A stretch of DNA of 64,000 bases from Candidatus Brevundimonas phytovorans (GTDB lineage Bacteria; Pseudomonadota; Alphaproteobacteria; Caulobacterales; Caulobacteraceae). Numbering within the stretch: the stretch's first letter is position 1; each line of letters begins with the position of its first letter. The notes beneath the pieces are model-generated. The model saw only the letters and a list, made by a program, of their open reading frames with translations. It ran no database searches and was not told where the DNA came from. The position numbers and the translations under genes were made by a program. Positions 52,159 to 60,488 of this stretch are shown in pieces. The stretch lies in contig CP119309.1 of the NCBI GenBank assembly GCA_029203145.1, positions 2,939,001 through 3,003,000 of the forward strand, in the 5' to 3' direction.

Positions 52159-53748
52159 TCATGACCGCCCCTTGCGTCGATTCCACGATAGGCCGCCCAG
52201 CAGCATGAAGGCCAAGAGGACGCCAAACAAGACGTCGCCCCAACGGCCATAGAGGGTCGGCGCCGCCGGTTCGGGCAGGCGCACGTCGATGACGCCGGCA
52301 TGACCGGGGTCCAGCCGCTTGCCGTCCACAACCCGACCCCAGGGGTCGATCATGGCCGAGACGCCGGTCGGGGTGGCGCGGGCGATGGGCAGGCCGGTTT
52401 CGATGGCGCGGTAGCTGGCCAGGTTCAGGTGCTGACGCGGGCCCGAGGTGGCGCCGAACCAGGCGTCGTTGGAGACGTTGACGATCCAGGCCGGCCGCGC
52501 CGCGCCGCTGGCCGGGGTGAAGCCCGGATAGAGGCTTTCGTAGCAGATCAGCGGCTGGACGCGCGGCGCATTGACCAGGCTGATCGGCGCCGGCTTCGGC
52601 CCGGCGCTGAAGTCGGACGGGACGTGCACCAGACTGCGCACGCCGATCTGGCTCATCAGGTGGCCCAACGGCAGATACTCGCCGAAGGGCACGAGGCGGT
52701 GCTTGTCGTAGATGGCGCCGATGCGCAGACCCGCCGCGCCTTCATCGTGCAAGGCGAACAGGCTGTTGTAATAGCGGGCGCCGCCCTCGGCGTCCGGGTC
52801 GGCCTCGCCGCGGCTGATGCCCATCAGCAGGGTCTGGCCGGTCTGCAGGGCGCCGGCGATGGCCCGGGCGTCAGGCGAGTTGAAGACGTCGTTGGCGGTG
52901 GCGGGCAGGGCGCCCTCGGGCCAGACCACGACGTCAGGCAAGGCCGCGCCCGGCTGGGCCGTCAGGGCGACGTAGCGGTCGACGATGGCCTGATAGGCCT
53001 CAGGGCTCCATTTGGATTCCTGTGGGATGTCGGCCTGAACCAGACGCACCAGGGTCGGGCCGTCCACCCGCTGAGCCGAGGACAGCCGCGCCGTCCCGAA
53101 GGCAAACAGACCCGCCAGAACCGCGACGCCCAGACCCGCTGCGATCAGACGCGGACGACGCTGTCCGACGTCCGCCAGCAGGCCCAGCGCCGAGACCGCC
53201 GCCAGCGTCACGAGGCCCAGCCCATAGACCCCCGCCACCGAGGCGAACTGCGACATGGCCGATCCCGCCTGCCAGGCGGCGCCGGTTGGGTTCCACGGAA
53301 AGCCGGTCAGCACATGGCCGCGCAGCCACTCCAGCAGGGCGAACAGGGCGGCGAACAGCAGGACGCGCCGCACGGCGCCGCGCGGCGCAAAGCGACGATA
53401 AAGCGCCGTCGCCGTCCCGAAGAAGAGCCCCAGTCCCATCGGCAGAAGGCTGGCGGCGAAGGGCGCCATCCAGGCCTGTTCCGGGTTGACCAGGAAGGCC
53501 TCGGCCACCCACCAGCAGCCGATGAAGAAGTAGGCGAAGCCGGCCAGCCAGCCGACCCAGAAGCCGCCCTTCACCGTCCGCGACCGTTCGGCCAGCAGCA
53601 TCAGCAGGGGATAGCCCAGCAGGCCGGGCAGGACGCCGAACGGCGGATGCGCCAGGGCGGCGCCGGCGCCGGCCAGCAGGGCCAGGGCGATACGGCCCCA
53701 GCGGTTCGTCAGCACGCCCCCCCAAAGGGCTGACAAGCGGTCGCTCAT
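52159..53748 (-). CDS. lnt: Apolipoprotein N-acyltransferase
   Basis: Lnt adds the third acyl chain to lipoproteins at the outer face of the inner membrane. The 529-residue protein has six to seven membrane helices in the first 210 residues and one at the end, around a nitrilase domain. The catalytic glutamate is in VVWPEGALP, the lysine in YDKHRLVPFGEYLP and the cysteine in LICYESLYPG. It starts by overlapping the ybeY stop (ATGA), so it is coupled to ybeY. corC, often found between ybeY and lnt, is missing. Confidence 0.95.
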   Translation of the reverse strand: MSDRLSALWGGVLTNRWGRIALALLAGAGAALAHPPFGVLPGLLGYPLLMLLAERSRTVKGGFWVGWLAGFAYFFIGCWWVAEAFLVNPEQAWMAPFAASLLPMGLGLFFGTATALYRRFAPRGAVRRVLLFAALFALLEWLRGHVLTGFPWNPTGAAWQAGSAMSQFASVAGVYGLGLVTLAAVSALGLLADVGQRRPRLIAAGLGVAVLAGLFAFGTARLSSAQRVDGPTLVRLVQADIPQESKWSPEAYQAIVDRYVALTAQPGAALPDVVVWPEGALPATANDVFNSPDARAIAGALQTGQTLLMGISRGEADPDAEGGARYYNSLFALHDEGAAGLRIGAIYDKHRLVPFGEYLPLGHLMSQIGVRSLVHVPSDFSAGPKPAPISLVNAPRVQPLICYESLYPGFTPASGAARPAWIVNVSNDAWFGATSGPRQHLNLASYRAIETGLPIARATPTGVSAMIDPWGRVVDGKRLDPGHAGVIDVRLPEPAAPTLYGRWGDVLFGVLLAFMLLGGLSWNRRKGRS

Positions 53749-54200
53749 GCATTCGCCTCGTGTTCGACAGCATAGGGATCGGCGACGCCGAGCGCGGCCA
53801 GGATTTCGCGCTCCTCGGCCTCCATCTCTTCAGCCTCGGCGTCGTCCTCGTGGTCGCGGCCGAGCAGGTGCAGCACGCCGTGGACGACCAGATGGCTCAG
53901 ATGGTCGGACAGGGTCTTGCCCTGCGTCTCGGCCTCCGCCGCGCAATAGGCGTAGCCCAGCACTACGTCGCCCAGATGCGGAAAAGCGCTCTCTGCGGCG
54001 GGGAAGGAGAGGACGTTGGTCGGCCGATCCTTGTCGCGGAACCGCGCGTTCAGGTCCTGCACCCCGGCGTCGTCGGTCAGCAGCACGACCACGTCGCCCT
54101 CGACCGTGCCCAGCGCTGCGGTGGCGGCTTTCAGGACCACGGCTTCAGCGTCAGACAGCGCAGCCGTCCAGGCCGCGTCCTCGACTTCGATCTCGATCAT
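53745..54200 (-). CDS. ybeY: Endoribonuclease YbeY
   Basis: A 151-residue zinc-dependent RNase of the UPF0054 family, needed for 16S rRNA 3'-end maturation and ribosome quality control. The metal site is HLVVHGVLHLLGRDHEDD (three histidines, residues 102-119). TNVLSFPAAE is also conserved. It begins immediately after the phoH stop (no gap) and overlaps lnt, so phoH-ybeY-lnt is one translation unit. Confidence 0.94.
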   Translation of the reverse strand: MIEIEVEDAAWTAALSDAEAVVLKAATAALGTVEGDVVVLLTDDAGVQDLNARFRDKDRPTNVLSFPAAESAFPHLGDVVLGYAYCAAEAETQGKTLSDHLSHLVVHGVLHLLGRDHEDDAEAEEMEAEEREILAALGVADPYAVEHEANA

Positions 54201-55193
54201 TCAGTCTTCGTCCTCGAGATCGGCAGGGGGGCGCCCCCGCGCCGCATCGGCGTCATAGGCGCGCACGATCCGTTCCACCATGGCGTGGCGCACCACATCC
54301 TCGGCCTTGAAGGCCTGAACCCCCACCCCTTTCACGTCCTCAAGGATGCGCAAGGCGTGGCGCAGGCCGGAATCGCGCGGGTTCAGCAGGTCGATCTGCG
54401 ACGGATCGCCGGTCACCACCATGCGCGCGCCTTCGCCCAGACGGGTCAGGACCATCTTCATCTGCAGCCGCGAGGTGTTCTGGGCCTCGTCGACGATGAT
54501 GAAGGCGTGGCTGAGCGTGCGGCCGCGCATGAAGGCGATGGGGGCGGCTTCGATCTCGCCCTTCTCGCGACGGCGCCGCACGTCATCGACGCCGAGGATG
54601 TCGTTCAGCGCCTCCCAGATCGGGGCCAGATAGGGGTCGACCTTTTCGTTCAGATCCCCCGGCAAGAAGCCCAGCTTCTCGCCCGCCTCGACCGCCGGAC
54701 GGGTGATGACCAGCCGGTCCACCTGTCCGCGCCGCAGCAGGGAGGCGCCATAGGCCGCCGCCAGGAAGGTCTTGCCGGTGCCCGCCGGACCGACCCCGAA
54801 GGTCAGTTCGCAGCGGCTGAGCAGGTCCAGATAGCGGGCCTGGGCCGCCGTCTTGGGCGCGATGGCGCCGCGACGACCAACCGGCAGGGCGATGGCGTCT
54901 GGCACAACCCGACCCTGATCGGCGCGCGGTTGGGACACGGCGGCGCCCAGGGCCATGCGCACGTCGGCCTCGGTGATCTCGGCGCCCGCATCCGCCCGCT
55001 TGGCGAGGGTTTCGACCACGCGCTTGGCCTGAGCCCGGTCCCGCGCGGAGCCGTTGATCGACACCCCGCCGCCGGGCGCCTCGACCAGCACCTTGAAGGC
55101 GTCTTCGATCAGGGCGACGTGGCGGCTGTTGGGGCCGATCACGGCCCGCAAGGCCTGATCGCTCAGGGACAGGAACTCGGACTCTCGCGCCAT
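54201..55193 (-). CDS. ybeZ: PhoH-like ATPase
   Basis: A 330-residue PhoH/YbeZ ATPase that works with YbeY in rRNA handling. Residues about 15-110 form an RNA-binding-like part. Walker A is TFGVGPAGTGKTFLAAA, Walker B is AFIIVDEAQNTSRLQMKM, followed by RMVVTGDPSQIDLLN. Two hairpin elements lie in its 5' flank (55209-55303), between it and miaB. Confidence 0.93.
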   Translation of the reverse strand: MARESEFLSLSDQALRAVIGPNSRHVALIEDAFKVLVEAPGGGVSINGSARDRAQAKRVVETLAKRADAGAEITEADVRMALGAAVSQPRADQGRVVPDAIALPVGRRGAIAPKTAAQARYLDLLSRCELTFGVGPAGTGKTFLAAAYGASLLRRGQVDRLVITRPAVEAGEKLGFLPGDLNEKVDPYLAPIWEALNDILGVDDVRRRREKGEIEAAPIAFMRGRTLSHAFIIVDEAQNTSRLQMKMVLTRLGEGARMVVTGDPSQIDLLNPRDSGLRHALRILEDVKGVGVQAFKAEDVVRHAMVERIVRAYDADAARGRPPADLEDED

Positions 55194-55208
55194 AGGTTTC
55201 CTTTTTGG

Positions 55209-55303
55209 GGCCCCTAACGCCTCGCTCGCGGAGCGAGGCTGCTTCAGGGGCCGTTTCTTGGGTTCCTGACGTCTCGTTCGCGGAGCGAGACTGCTTGAGG
55301 AAC
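55209..55303 (-). repeat. CAAG-bulge hairpin elements, copies 7 and 8 (changed outer stems)
   Basis: Copy 7 (55209-55252) has outer stem GGCCCCT/AGGGGCC and inner stem CCTCGCTC/GAGCGAGG. Copy 8 (55262-55303) has GTTCCT/AGGAAC and inner stem GTCTCGTTC/GAGCGAGAC with one T-G wobble on the plus strand. Both keep the bulge (GCTTCA and GCTTGA on the plus strand). The arms of each copy match each other but not those of the GCGCT copies, the strongest covariation in the window. Confidence 0.75.
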
Positions 55304-55329
55304 GCCGTAGTTAAATCGGTCTCTTCGAT

Positions 55330-56748
55330 CTAGATAGGGTTCGCGCTGGCCAAGCGCCCGTTCAAACTGTTCTGCGCGCCGCTGAGGATCTCGACCGGAA
55401 CGATCTGGCCCAGAAGATGATCCGCCCCCTCGACGTGGACTGCCTGCAGATAGGGCGAGCGGCCGATGGCCTGACCGGCGTAGCGCCCCTTCTTTTCGAA
55501 CAGAACGTTCAGGGTCTTGCCCGTCTGGGCGGCGTTGAAGGCGGTCTGCTGTTCGAACAGCAGGGCCTGAAGCCGGTGCAGCCGCTCCAGCCCGACCTTC
55601 TCCTCGATCTGCCCGGCCATGGTCGCGGCAGGCGTGCCGGGGCGCGGCGAATAGACAAAGCTGAAGGCGCCCGCATAGGTCACCTGTCGCACCAGATCGA
55701 GGGTGTCCTCAAAGTCGCGATCTGTCTCTCCCGGGAAGCCGACGATGAAGTCGCCGGCGATAGCCATGTCAGGCCGCGCCTCGCGGATGCGGGCGATCAG
55801 GTCGATGTACTTCTGACGCCCATGCTTGCGATTCATCAGCCGCAATACCCGGTCGGACCCGGACTGCACCGGCAGGTGCAGATAGGGCATCAGGGCGTCC
55901 AGATCGGCATGGGCCGCGATCAGGTCGTCAGACATGTCGTTGGCGTGGCTGGTCGTGTAGCGGATGCGGTCAAGACCCGGAATTTCGGCGAGGGCGTAGG
56001 CCAGGCGGGCGAGCGAGGAGGGTTTGCCGTCCGGTCCCTCGCCGTCATAGGCGTTGACGTTCTGACCCAGCAGGGTGACCTCGCGCACGCCCCGGTCGGC
56101 CAGGGCGCGGGCCTCGGCCAGCACGGCCGCCACTGGCCGCGACCACTCGGCGCCGCGCGTATAGGGGACGACGCAGAAGGTGCAGAACTTGTCGCAACCC
56201 TCCTGCACCGTCAGGAAGGCGGTCGGACCCTCGCCGCCGCGCGTGGCGATCATCTCGGGCGTCAGGGCGTCGAACTTTTCATGCGGGGCGAAGTCGGCGC
56301 CGATGCGTTCGCCGCGCGCCCGCGCCGTGCGGGTCAGCAGTTCCGGCAGTTGGTGGTAGGCCTGGGGTCCGACCACCAGGTCGACCGCCGGCTGGCGCTT
56401 CATGATCTCTTCGCCCTCGGCCTGGGCGACGCAGCCCGCCACGGCGATGGTCATGCCGCCGTCGCCGCGCGCGACCTTGCGCTCGCGCATCTGCTTGAGC
56501 TTGCCGAGTTCCGAATAGACCTTCTCGGCGGCCCGTTCGCGGATGTGGCAGGTGTTGAGGATGACGAAGTCCGCCGCCTCGGGCGCGTCGGTCGTCGCAT
56601 AGCCCAGCGGGCGCAGGACATCGGCCATGCGCTCTGAGTCATAGACATTCATCTGACAGCCGTAGGTCTTGATGAAGAGGCGCTTGGGCGCAGCCATCTG
56701 GGCCACGCCATCCGCCGTCTCTACGGGCTTTTCGAGCGTATCGGTCAT
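55330..56748 (-). CDS. miaB: tRNA-2-methylthio-N6-dimethylallyladenosine synthase
   Basis: MiaB adds the methylthio group to i6A37 of tRNA. The 472-residue product has the N-terminal cluster domain (FIKTYGCQMNVYDSERM, ILNTCHIRERA, VAGCVAQAEGEE), the radical SAM motif EGCDKFCTFCVVPYTRG and the C-terminal TRAM domain (about residues 400-465). It follows fur on the same strand after 52 bases. Confidence 0.96.
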   Translation of the reverse strand: MTDTLEKPVETADGVAQMAAPKRLFIKTYGCQMNVYDSERMADVLRPLGYATTDAPEAADFVILNTCHIRERAAEKVYSELGKLKQMRERKVARGDGGMTIAVAGCVAQAEGEEIMKRQPAVDLVVGPQAYHQLPELLTRTARARGERIGADFAPHEKFDALTPEMIATRGGEGPTAFLTVQEGCDKFCTFCVVPYTRGAEWSRPVAAVLAEARALADRGVREVTLLGQNVNAYDGEGPDGKPSSLARLAYALAEIPGLDRIRYTTSHANDMSDDLIAAHADLDALMPYLHLPVQSGSDRVLRLMNRKHGRQKYIDLIARIREARPDMAIAGDFIVGFPGETDRDFEDTLDLVRQVTYAGAFSFVYSPRPGTPAATMAGQIEEKVGLERLHRLQALLFEQQTAFNAAQTGKTLNVLFEKKGRYAGQAIGRSPYLQAVHVEGADHLLGQIVPVEILSGAQNSLNGRLASANPI

Positions 56749-56800
56749 GCGCGGCTTATGATCGCCGAAACCGACGACGGCAAGGCGATCAGACGCAGCC

Positions 56801-57277
56801 TCAGATGTCCGTAGGTTCGACCCGCGCCGCGTGGCGCTTGTAGATCAGACCCTCGCGCTCGCTCGGCTCGACGCCCTCGATGACGTGGCCGTAGAGCTCC
56901 AGCTTGTGACCGACCAGTTCGAAGCCCAGCTTGCGCGCGATCTCGGTCTTGAGGCGTTCGATCTCGGCGTCGAAGAACTCGATGACCTCGCCGGTCTTGG
57001 TGTCGATCAGGTGATCGTGGTGGTCGTCGCCGGCCTCTTCGTAGCGGCTGCGACCGTCGCCGAAGTCATGCTTCTCGACCACGCCCGCCTCTTCGAACAG
57101 GCGCACGGTGCGATAAACGGTGGCGATCGAGATGTGCGGGTCGATGGCCGAGGCGCGGCGATACAGCTCCTCGACGTCGGGGTGATCCTCGGCCTGAGAC
57201 AGAACGCGGGCGATCACGCGCCGCTGCTCGGTCATACGCATGCCGCGGTCGGCGCAAAGTTTCTCGATCCGTTCCAT
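56801..57277 (-). CDS. fur: Ferric uptake regulator family protein
   Basis: A 158-residue Fur-family regulator. The winged helix includes MTEQRRVIARVLSQAEDHPDVEELYRRA and ISIATVYRTVRLFEEAGVV. The metal site is DDHHDHLIDTKTGEVIEF; the structural cysteine pairs of E. coli Fur are absent, as in alphaproteobacterial Fur/Mur proteins. It senses Fe(II) or Mn(II) by family precedent. The position between rimI and miaB is the usual one for this class. Confidence 0.92.
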   Translation of the reverse strand: MERIEKLCADRGMRMTEQRRVIARVLSQAEDHPDVEELYRRASAIDPHISIATVYRTVRLFEEAGVVEKHDFGDGRSRYEEAGDDHHDHLIDTKTGEVIEFFDAEIERLKTEIARKLGFELVGHKLELYGHVIEGVEPSEREGLIYKRHAARVEPTDI

Positions 57278-57305
57278 GCGCCGGAAGATAGGCTGAGCCG
57301 CTGAC

Positions 57306-57728
57306 TTATGGAAGCGGTCGAGGAAAGTTCAGAGCCAGGACCAGGGCGTCCTCGCGGCCGCCGTCCGCCCGGGCATAATAGCCGCGCCGACGCCCGGCCT
57401 CGACGAAGCCGGTACGGGCGTAAAGGGCGCGGGCGGCGCCATTGTCCTCGGCCACTTCCAGGAACATCCGCTCGGCGCCGAGAGCGGCGGCCTGCACGAC
57501 GGCGGCCTTGACCAGACGGGCTCCCAGGCCGCCGCGCCGGGCGGCAGGCCGCACCGCCAGGGTGAGAATCTCGGCCTCGTCGGCCACGACCCGGATCAGG
57601 ATGAAGCCCTCGTCCTCGGCCACCGCGAAGACGCCGGGCGAGGCCAGCAGGGCCGTCAGCGAAGCCTCATCCCAGGGCGCCGCGAAGGCTTCGGCGTGGA
57701 TCGCGGCGAGACGGGCGGGGTCGGTCAC
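57306..57728 (-). CDS. rimI: GNAT acetyltransferase, RimI-like
   Basis: A 140-residue N-acetyltransferase. The acetyl-CoA loop is LAVRPAARRGGLGARLVKAA, and LEVAEDNGAARALYARTGFVEAGRRRGYY is the characteristic RimI end. RimI acetylates ribosomal protein S18 in E. coli; its position after tsaB is typical. It starts with GTG overlapping the tsaB stop (GTGA). Confidence 0.9.
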   Translation of the reverse strand: MTDPARLAAIHAEAFAAPWDEASLTALLASPGVFAVAEDEGFILIRVVADEAEILTLAVRPAARRGGLGARLVKAAVVQAAALGAERMFLEVAEDNGAARALYARTGFVEAGRRRGYYARADGGREDALVLALNFPRPLP

Positions 57729-58414
57729 GATGTCGCAGACGAACGCGGCTGGCCCGGCAGACGACTGGGCGGGGTGGCGTCGGGCGCGCGCAGATAGAGG
57801 GGGCGGGGCAGGGCGACAGCCGGATCGACCGCGACGGCCATCCGGGCCAGGGCTTCGGGCGTCGGCGCCGCCAGCGGCATCAGGACCGCATCGGCGAACA
57901 CAGCGGGGAAGGTCTCGCCCAGCAGAACCGCGCCCGAACCGACGAGGGTCGGGCCCCCGCCGGCCGCCGCCGTCCGAATGCGATCCGCCGCCGTCTCCAG
58001 CGACAGGGCCTCGGCCTCGCCGAGAGCGACGCCGTCCCGGAAAAGTCGCGCATAGACCTGGCCCCGGCGGGCGTCGATCACGGCGGCGACCAGCCCGGCG
58101 GGCGGCGCACAGGCCGCCAGCGCGTCCAGCGTCGAGACGCCGACAACCGGGCGATCCAACGCCGCCCCCAACCCTTGTGCAAAGGCCAAGCCGACGCGCA
58201 AGCCGGTGAAGGAGCCCGGCCCCACAGTGACGCCGATCCGGTCCAGACGGGCGAAACCGCCGCCCGCCTCGGTCATCGTATCGCGAACAAGACCCGCCAG
58301 CCGCTCCTGATGACCCTTGGCCATCGGCTCAACGCGCTCGGCCAGCGGCCGGTCGTCGTCGAACACCCCAGCCGAACAGGCGCCCAGCGCCGTATCCACG
58401 ATCAGAATTCTCAT
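57725..58414 (-). CDS. tsaB: tRNA threonylcarbamoyladenosine biosynthesis protein TsaB
   Basis: A 229-residue ASKHA-fold protein that partners TsaD in making t6A37. It starts MRILIVDTALGACSAGVFDD and has IGVTVGPGSFTGLRVGLAFAQGL and VVGVSTLDALA. AAVIDARRGQVYARLF is also conserved. It leads the row tsaB-rimI-fur-miaB and follows an XRE gene by 22 bases. Confidence 0.94.
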   Translation of the reverse strand: MRILIVDTALGACSAGVFDDDRPLAERVEPMAKGHQERLAGLVRDTMTEAGGGFARLDRIGVTVGPGSFTGLRVGLAFAQGLGAALDRPVVGVSTLDALAACAPPAGLVAAVIDARRGQVYARLFRDGVALGEAEALSLETAADRIRTAAAGGGPTLVGSGAVLLGETFPAVFADAVLMPLAAPTPEALARMAVAVDPAVALPRPLYLRAPDATPPSRLPGQPRSSATS

Positions 58415-58436
58415 CCCGGCCTTCCTATCCGGGCAG

Positions 58437-58805
58437 TCAGGCCGACGCCAGCGCCGCGACCACTCGCGTCACCGCCTGACGCAGCGCGGGATCGGCGATA
58501 CGGGGAAAGGCCTCGGCCAGGAGGCGTCCGTCCGTCGTCGCCGTCAGGTCGCGCAAAGCGGCCAAGGCATCGTCCGCATTGGCGCGGGCGGGAAAGAAGT
58601 CCGCCACCGAGCAGCCCAGCGCGGTCGCCACCTGATGCAGACGCGAAGCCGAGATGCGGTTGGCGCCCTTTTCATACTTCTGCACCTGCTGAAAACTGAC
58701 GCCCAGTTCCGCGGCCAAGGCCGTCTGCGACAGGCCAAGAGCCGACCGTCGCGCTGCCATGCGCAAACCCACGGCGGCGTCGATATCCTGGCTGCGGCGA
58801 GGCAT
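58437..58805 (-). CDS. XRE-family regulator, paralogue of the 51.6-kb gene
   Basis: A 122-residue regulator. The HTH contains GLSQTALAAELGVSFQQVQKYEKGANRISASRL (about residues 24-56), nearly the same recognition segment as the XRE gene at 51581. A C-terminal helix pair (ADPALRQAVTRVVAAL) follows. Close similarity of the recognition helix suggests overlapping DNA targets. It may head the tsaB transcript. Confidence 0.87.
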   Translation of the reverse strand: MPRRSQDIDAAVGLRMAARRSALGLSQTALAAELGVSFQQVQKYEKGANRISASRLHQVATALGCSVADFFPARANADDALAALRDLTATTDGRLLAEAFPRIADPALRQAVTRVVAALASA

Positions 58806-58877
58806 GGGCGGCGTCTCCCTGAAAGTTGCAACGCCACCGTTTCATGCCATGCCGCTAAAAGCAACATTTTAGTTTCA

Positions 58878-59477
58878 TCAATCATCCAGGCGCGCGACGA
58901 CCGCCGAGACAGCGCGGGCCTGGGCGCGGGGAATACGCTCGATGGTCAGCAGGGCCCCAGCGCCGCGCACCACCAGTTCCGCCTCGTCCGACCGGACGTA
59001 GAGCCGCGGGCGCAGGGAGCCGTCCTCCATCTCGATGACGCAGCCCTGATCACGACGCGGCCAGCGGCCCGGAGCGTATTCCAGAACCGTCCCGGCCGCG
59101 GCCCAGGGGGCCAGGTCGTCAGTGGAAAGCTGAAGCCGCCGTCGCTCGGCCGTGGGTGCCGCGTCGAAGGCGCGACCCCGCGCCTGTAGGCCGTCAGCAC
59201 TGGGCCTGGGCTGTGGGGAAGGGGCGGCGGCGCCGACCAGAAGGGCGAGATCCTCGGGCGTGGCGTCGAGGGCGGCGGTCAGGCGCCGCTGCACGTCCGG
59301 GCGGAACAGGCCGGGGCGCTTGCCCGCCTCATACAGGCCCCAGCCCTGGCTGGTCATGCCGATCCTCTGACCGGCCTCGGCCTGGCTCAAGCCGCGTTCG
59401 CGGCGCAGGGCGGACAGGGCCTCGCCGAGGGCGCGGCCCTCGGCCTCGGCGTCATCATCAGCAGTGAAACGGGCCAT
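58878..59477 (-). CDS. XRE-family regulator with C-terminal beta domain
   Basis: A 199-residue protein. The HTH ALRRERGLSQAEAGQRIGMTSQGWGLYEAGKRPGLFRPDVQRRL is at residues about 22-66. The C-terminal half (RDQGCVIEMEDGSLRPRLYVRSDEAELVVRG) looks like the beta-rich S24/LexA-like fold, but no serine-lysine dyad is recognisable. ATG 59477 gives MARFTADDDAEAEG; the longer frame upstream is repeat sequence. Targets are unknown. Confidence 0.82.
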   Translation of the reverse strand: MARFTADDDAEAEGRALGEALSALRRERGLSQAEAGQRIGMTSQGWGLYEAGKRPGLFRPDVQRRLTAALDATPEDLALLVGAAAPSPQPRPSADGLQARGRAFDAAPTAERRRLQLSTDDLAPWAAAGTVLEYAPGRWPRRDQGCVIEMEDGSLRPRLYVRSDEAELVVRGAGALLTIERIPRAQARAVSAVVARLDD

Positions 59478-59532
59478 GCGGCGATCATGCCCCACGGCCC
59501 GTTCGGACGATAGTGTTTCATGTGAAACATCT

Positions 59533-59690
59533 TGGCGGGCCGCGGTCAGAAGGCTCCGCCTTCTCGACCGGACGCGGCTTTCTTGTGGGCCGCGGTCGTC
59601 GGCCCTCCGGGACCTCCCGACCCGACGCGGCTTTCTTGTGGGCCGCGGTCGTCGGCCCTCCAGGACCTCCCGACCCGACGCGGCCTGGCG
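59533..59690. repeat. Tandem repeat, 53-bp period
   Basis: Two near-identical 53-base units (59581 and 59634 mark equal points, TCTTGTGGGCCGCGGTC) are preceded by a diverged third unit from 59533. Each unit has GACGCGGC...GGGCCGCGGTC ends. The array fills half of the 348-base gap 59478-59825; the rest is two hairpin elements. I see no gene there. Confidence 0.8.
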
Positions 59691-59730
59691 CTTCGCGCGC
59701 GCTCGAGCGGCACAGAGCGCGCCCCCACCT

Positions 59731-59818
59731 GCGCTCAAGCAGCGAGCCGTCGCGCGGCGAACGGTAGCGCCCCGAAATGCGCTCAAGCAGTGAGCGACCG
59801 CGTCGCGAGCGGTAGCGC
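59731..59818 (+). repeat. CAAG-bulge hairpin elements, copies 9 and 10
   Basis: 59731-59770 and 59779-59818 both start GCGCTCAAGCAG and end GGTAGCGC. Outer stem and bulge are intact; inner stems are weaker than in copy 1. They lie just past the nfuA stop (minus strand). Confidence 0.72.
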
Positions 59819-59825
59819 TCCTTCG

Positions 59826-60383
59826 TTAGATGACCTGCTCGACGCTGGTCACTTCGGGGATGTAGTGGCGCATCATCTGTTCGACGCCCGCCTTCAACGT
59901 GGCCGAGGAGGAGGGGCAGCCCGAGCAGGCGCCGCGCATCCGCAGGCGCAGGACCCCGGTTTCCAGATCGAAATGATCGAACAGGATGTCGCCGCCGTCC
60001 TGGGCCACGGCCGGACGGATGCGGCTGTCGAGCAGACCCTTGATCTCGGCGACGATCTCGCTGTCTTCGTCGGCGTCGTCCGTCGCCGCCTCGACGCCGC
60101 GCGTCAGCGGCGCGCCCGAGACGAAGTGATCCATGACGACCGACAGGATGGGGGCCTTCATCTGGCTCCATTCGGGCGCCTGAGCCCCGCGCGTGACGGA
60201 GACATAGTCGGCGCCGAAGAAGACGCCTTCAACGCCTTCCAGCTCGAACAGGGCCTCGGCCAGGGGCGAGGCCGCTGCCTCGTCGATGGTGCGGTATTCC
60301 AGAACGCCTTCAGGCGCCACGTCGCGGCCCGGCAGGAATTTCAGGACATTGGGATTGGGCGTGGGTTCGGTCTGGATGAACAT
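59826..60383 (-). CDS. nfuA: NifU-family Fe-S scaffold/carrier (Nfu type)
   Basis: A 185-residue two-domain protein. The Nfu N-terminal domain (FIQTEPTPNPNVLKFLPGR at the start) is followed by the NifU C-terminal domain (IRPAVAQDGGDILFDHF, then RGACSGCPSSSATLK with the cluster-binding CxxC). It carries Fe-S clusters to target enzymes such as aconitase and lipoyl synthase in relatives. Its stop is followed by two hairpin elements. uspA lies upstream on the same strand. Confidence 0.94.
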   Translation of the reverse strand: MFIQTEPTPNPNVLKFLPGRDVAPEGVLEYRTIDEAAASPLAEALFELEGVEGVFFGADYVSVTRGAQAPEWSQMKAPILSVVMDHFVSGAPLTRGVEAATDDADEDSEIVAEIKGLLDSRIRPAVAQDGGDILFDHFDLETGVLRLRMRGACSGCPSSSATLKAGVEQMMRHYIPEVTSVEQVI

Positions 60384-60440
60384 GGGCGGGAGATGCGCCC
60401 CTTGGGCGGCATCTTCAAGACCCAGGCTCTGCGCTAATCG

Positions 60441-60479
60441 TCGCTCAAGCCGCGAGGCTCCGTGAGCCGAGCGTAGCGA
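60441..60479 (+). repeat. CAAG-bulge hairpin element, copy 11 (TCGCT stem)
   Basis: The outer stem is TCGCT/AGCGA, a compensatory change from GCGCT/AGCGC. The bulge CAAG and inner stem GGCTC-CGT-GAGCC are intact. It lies nine bases past the uspA stop. Confidence 0.72.
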
Positions 60480-60488
60480 CCCTCAGAA

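Noticed and set aside
59533..59690. CRISPR array
   Set aside because: Units are directly adjacent 53-base repeats without unique spacers, and no cas gene is near.
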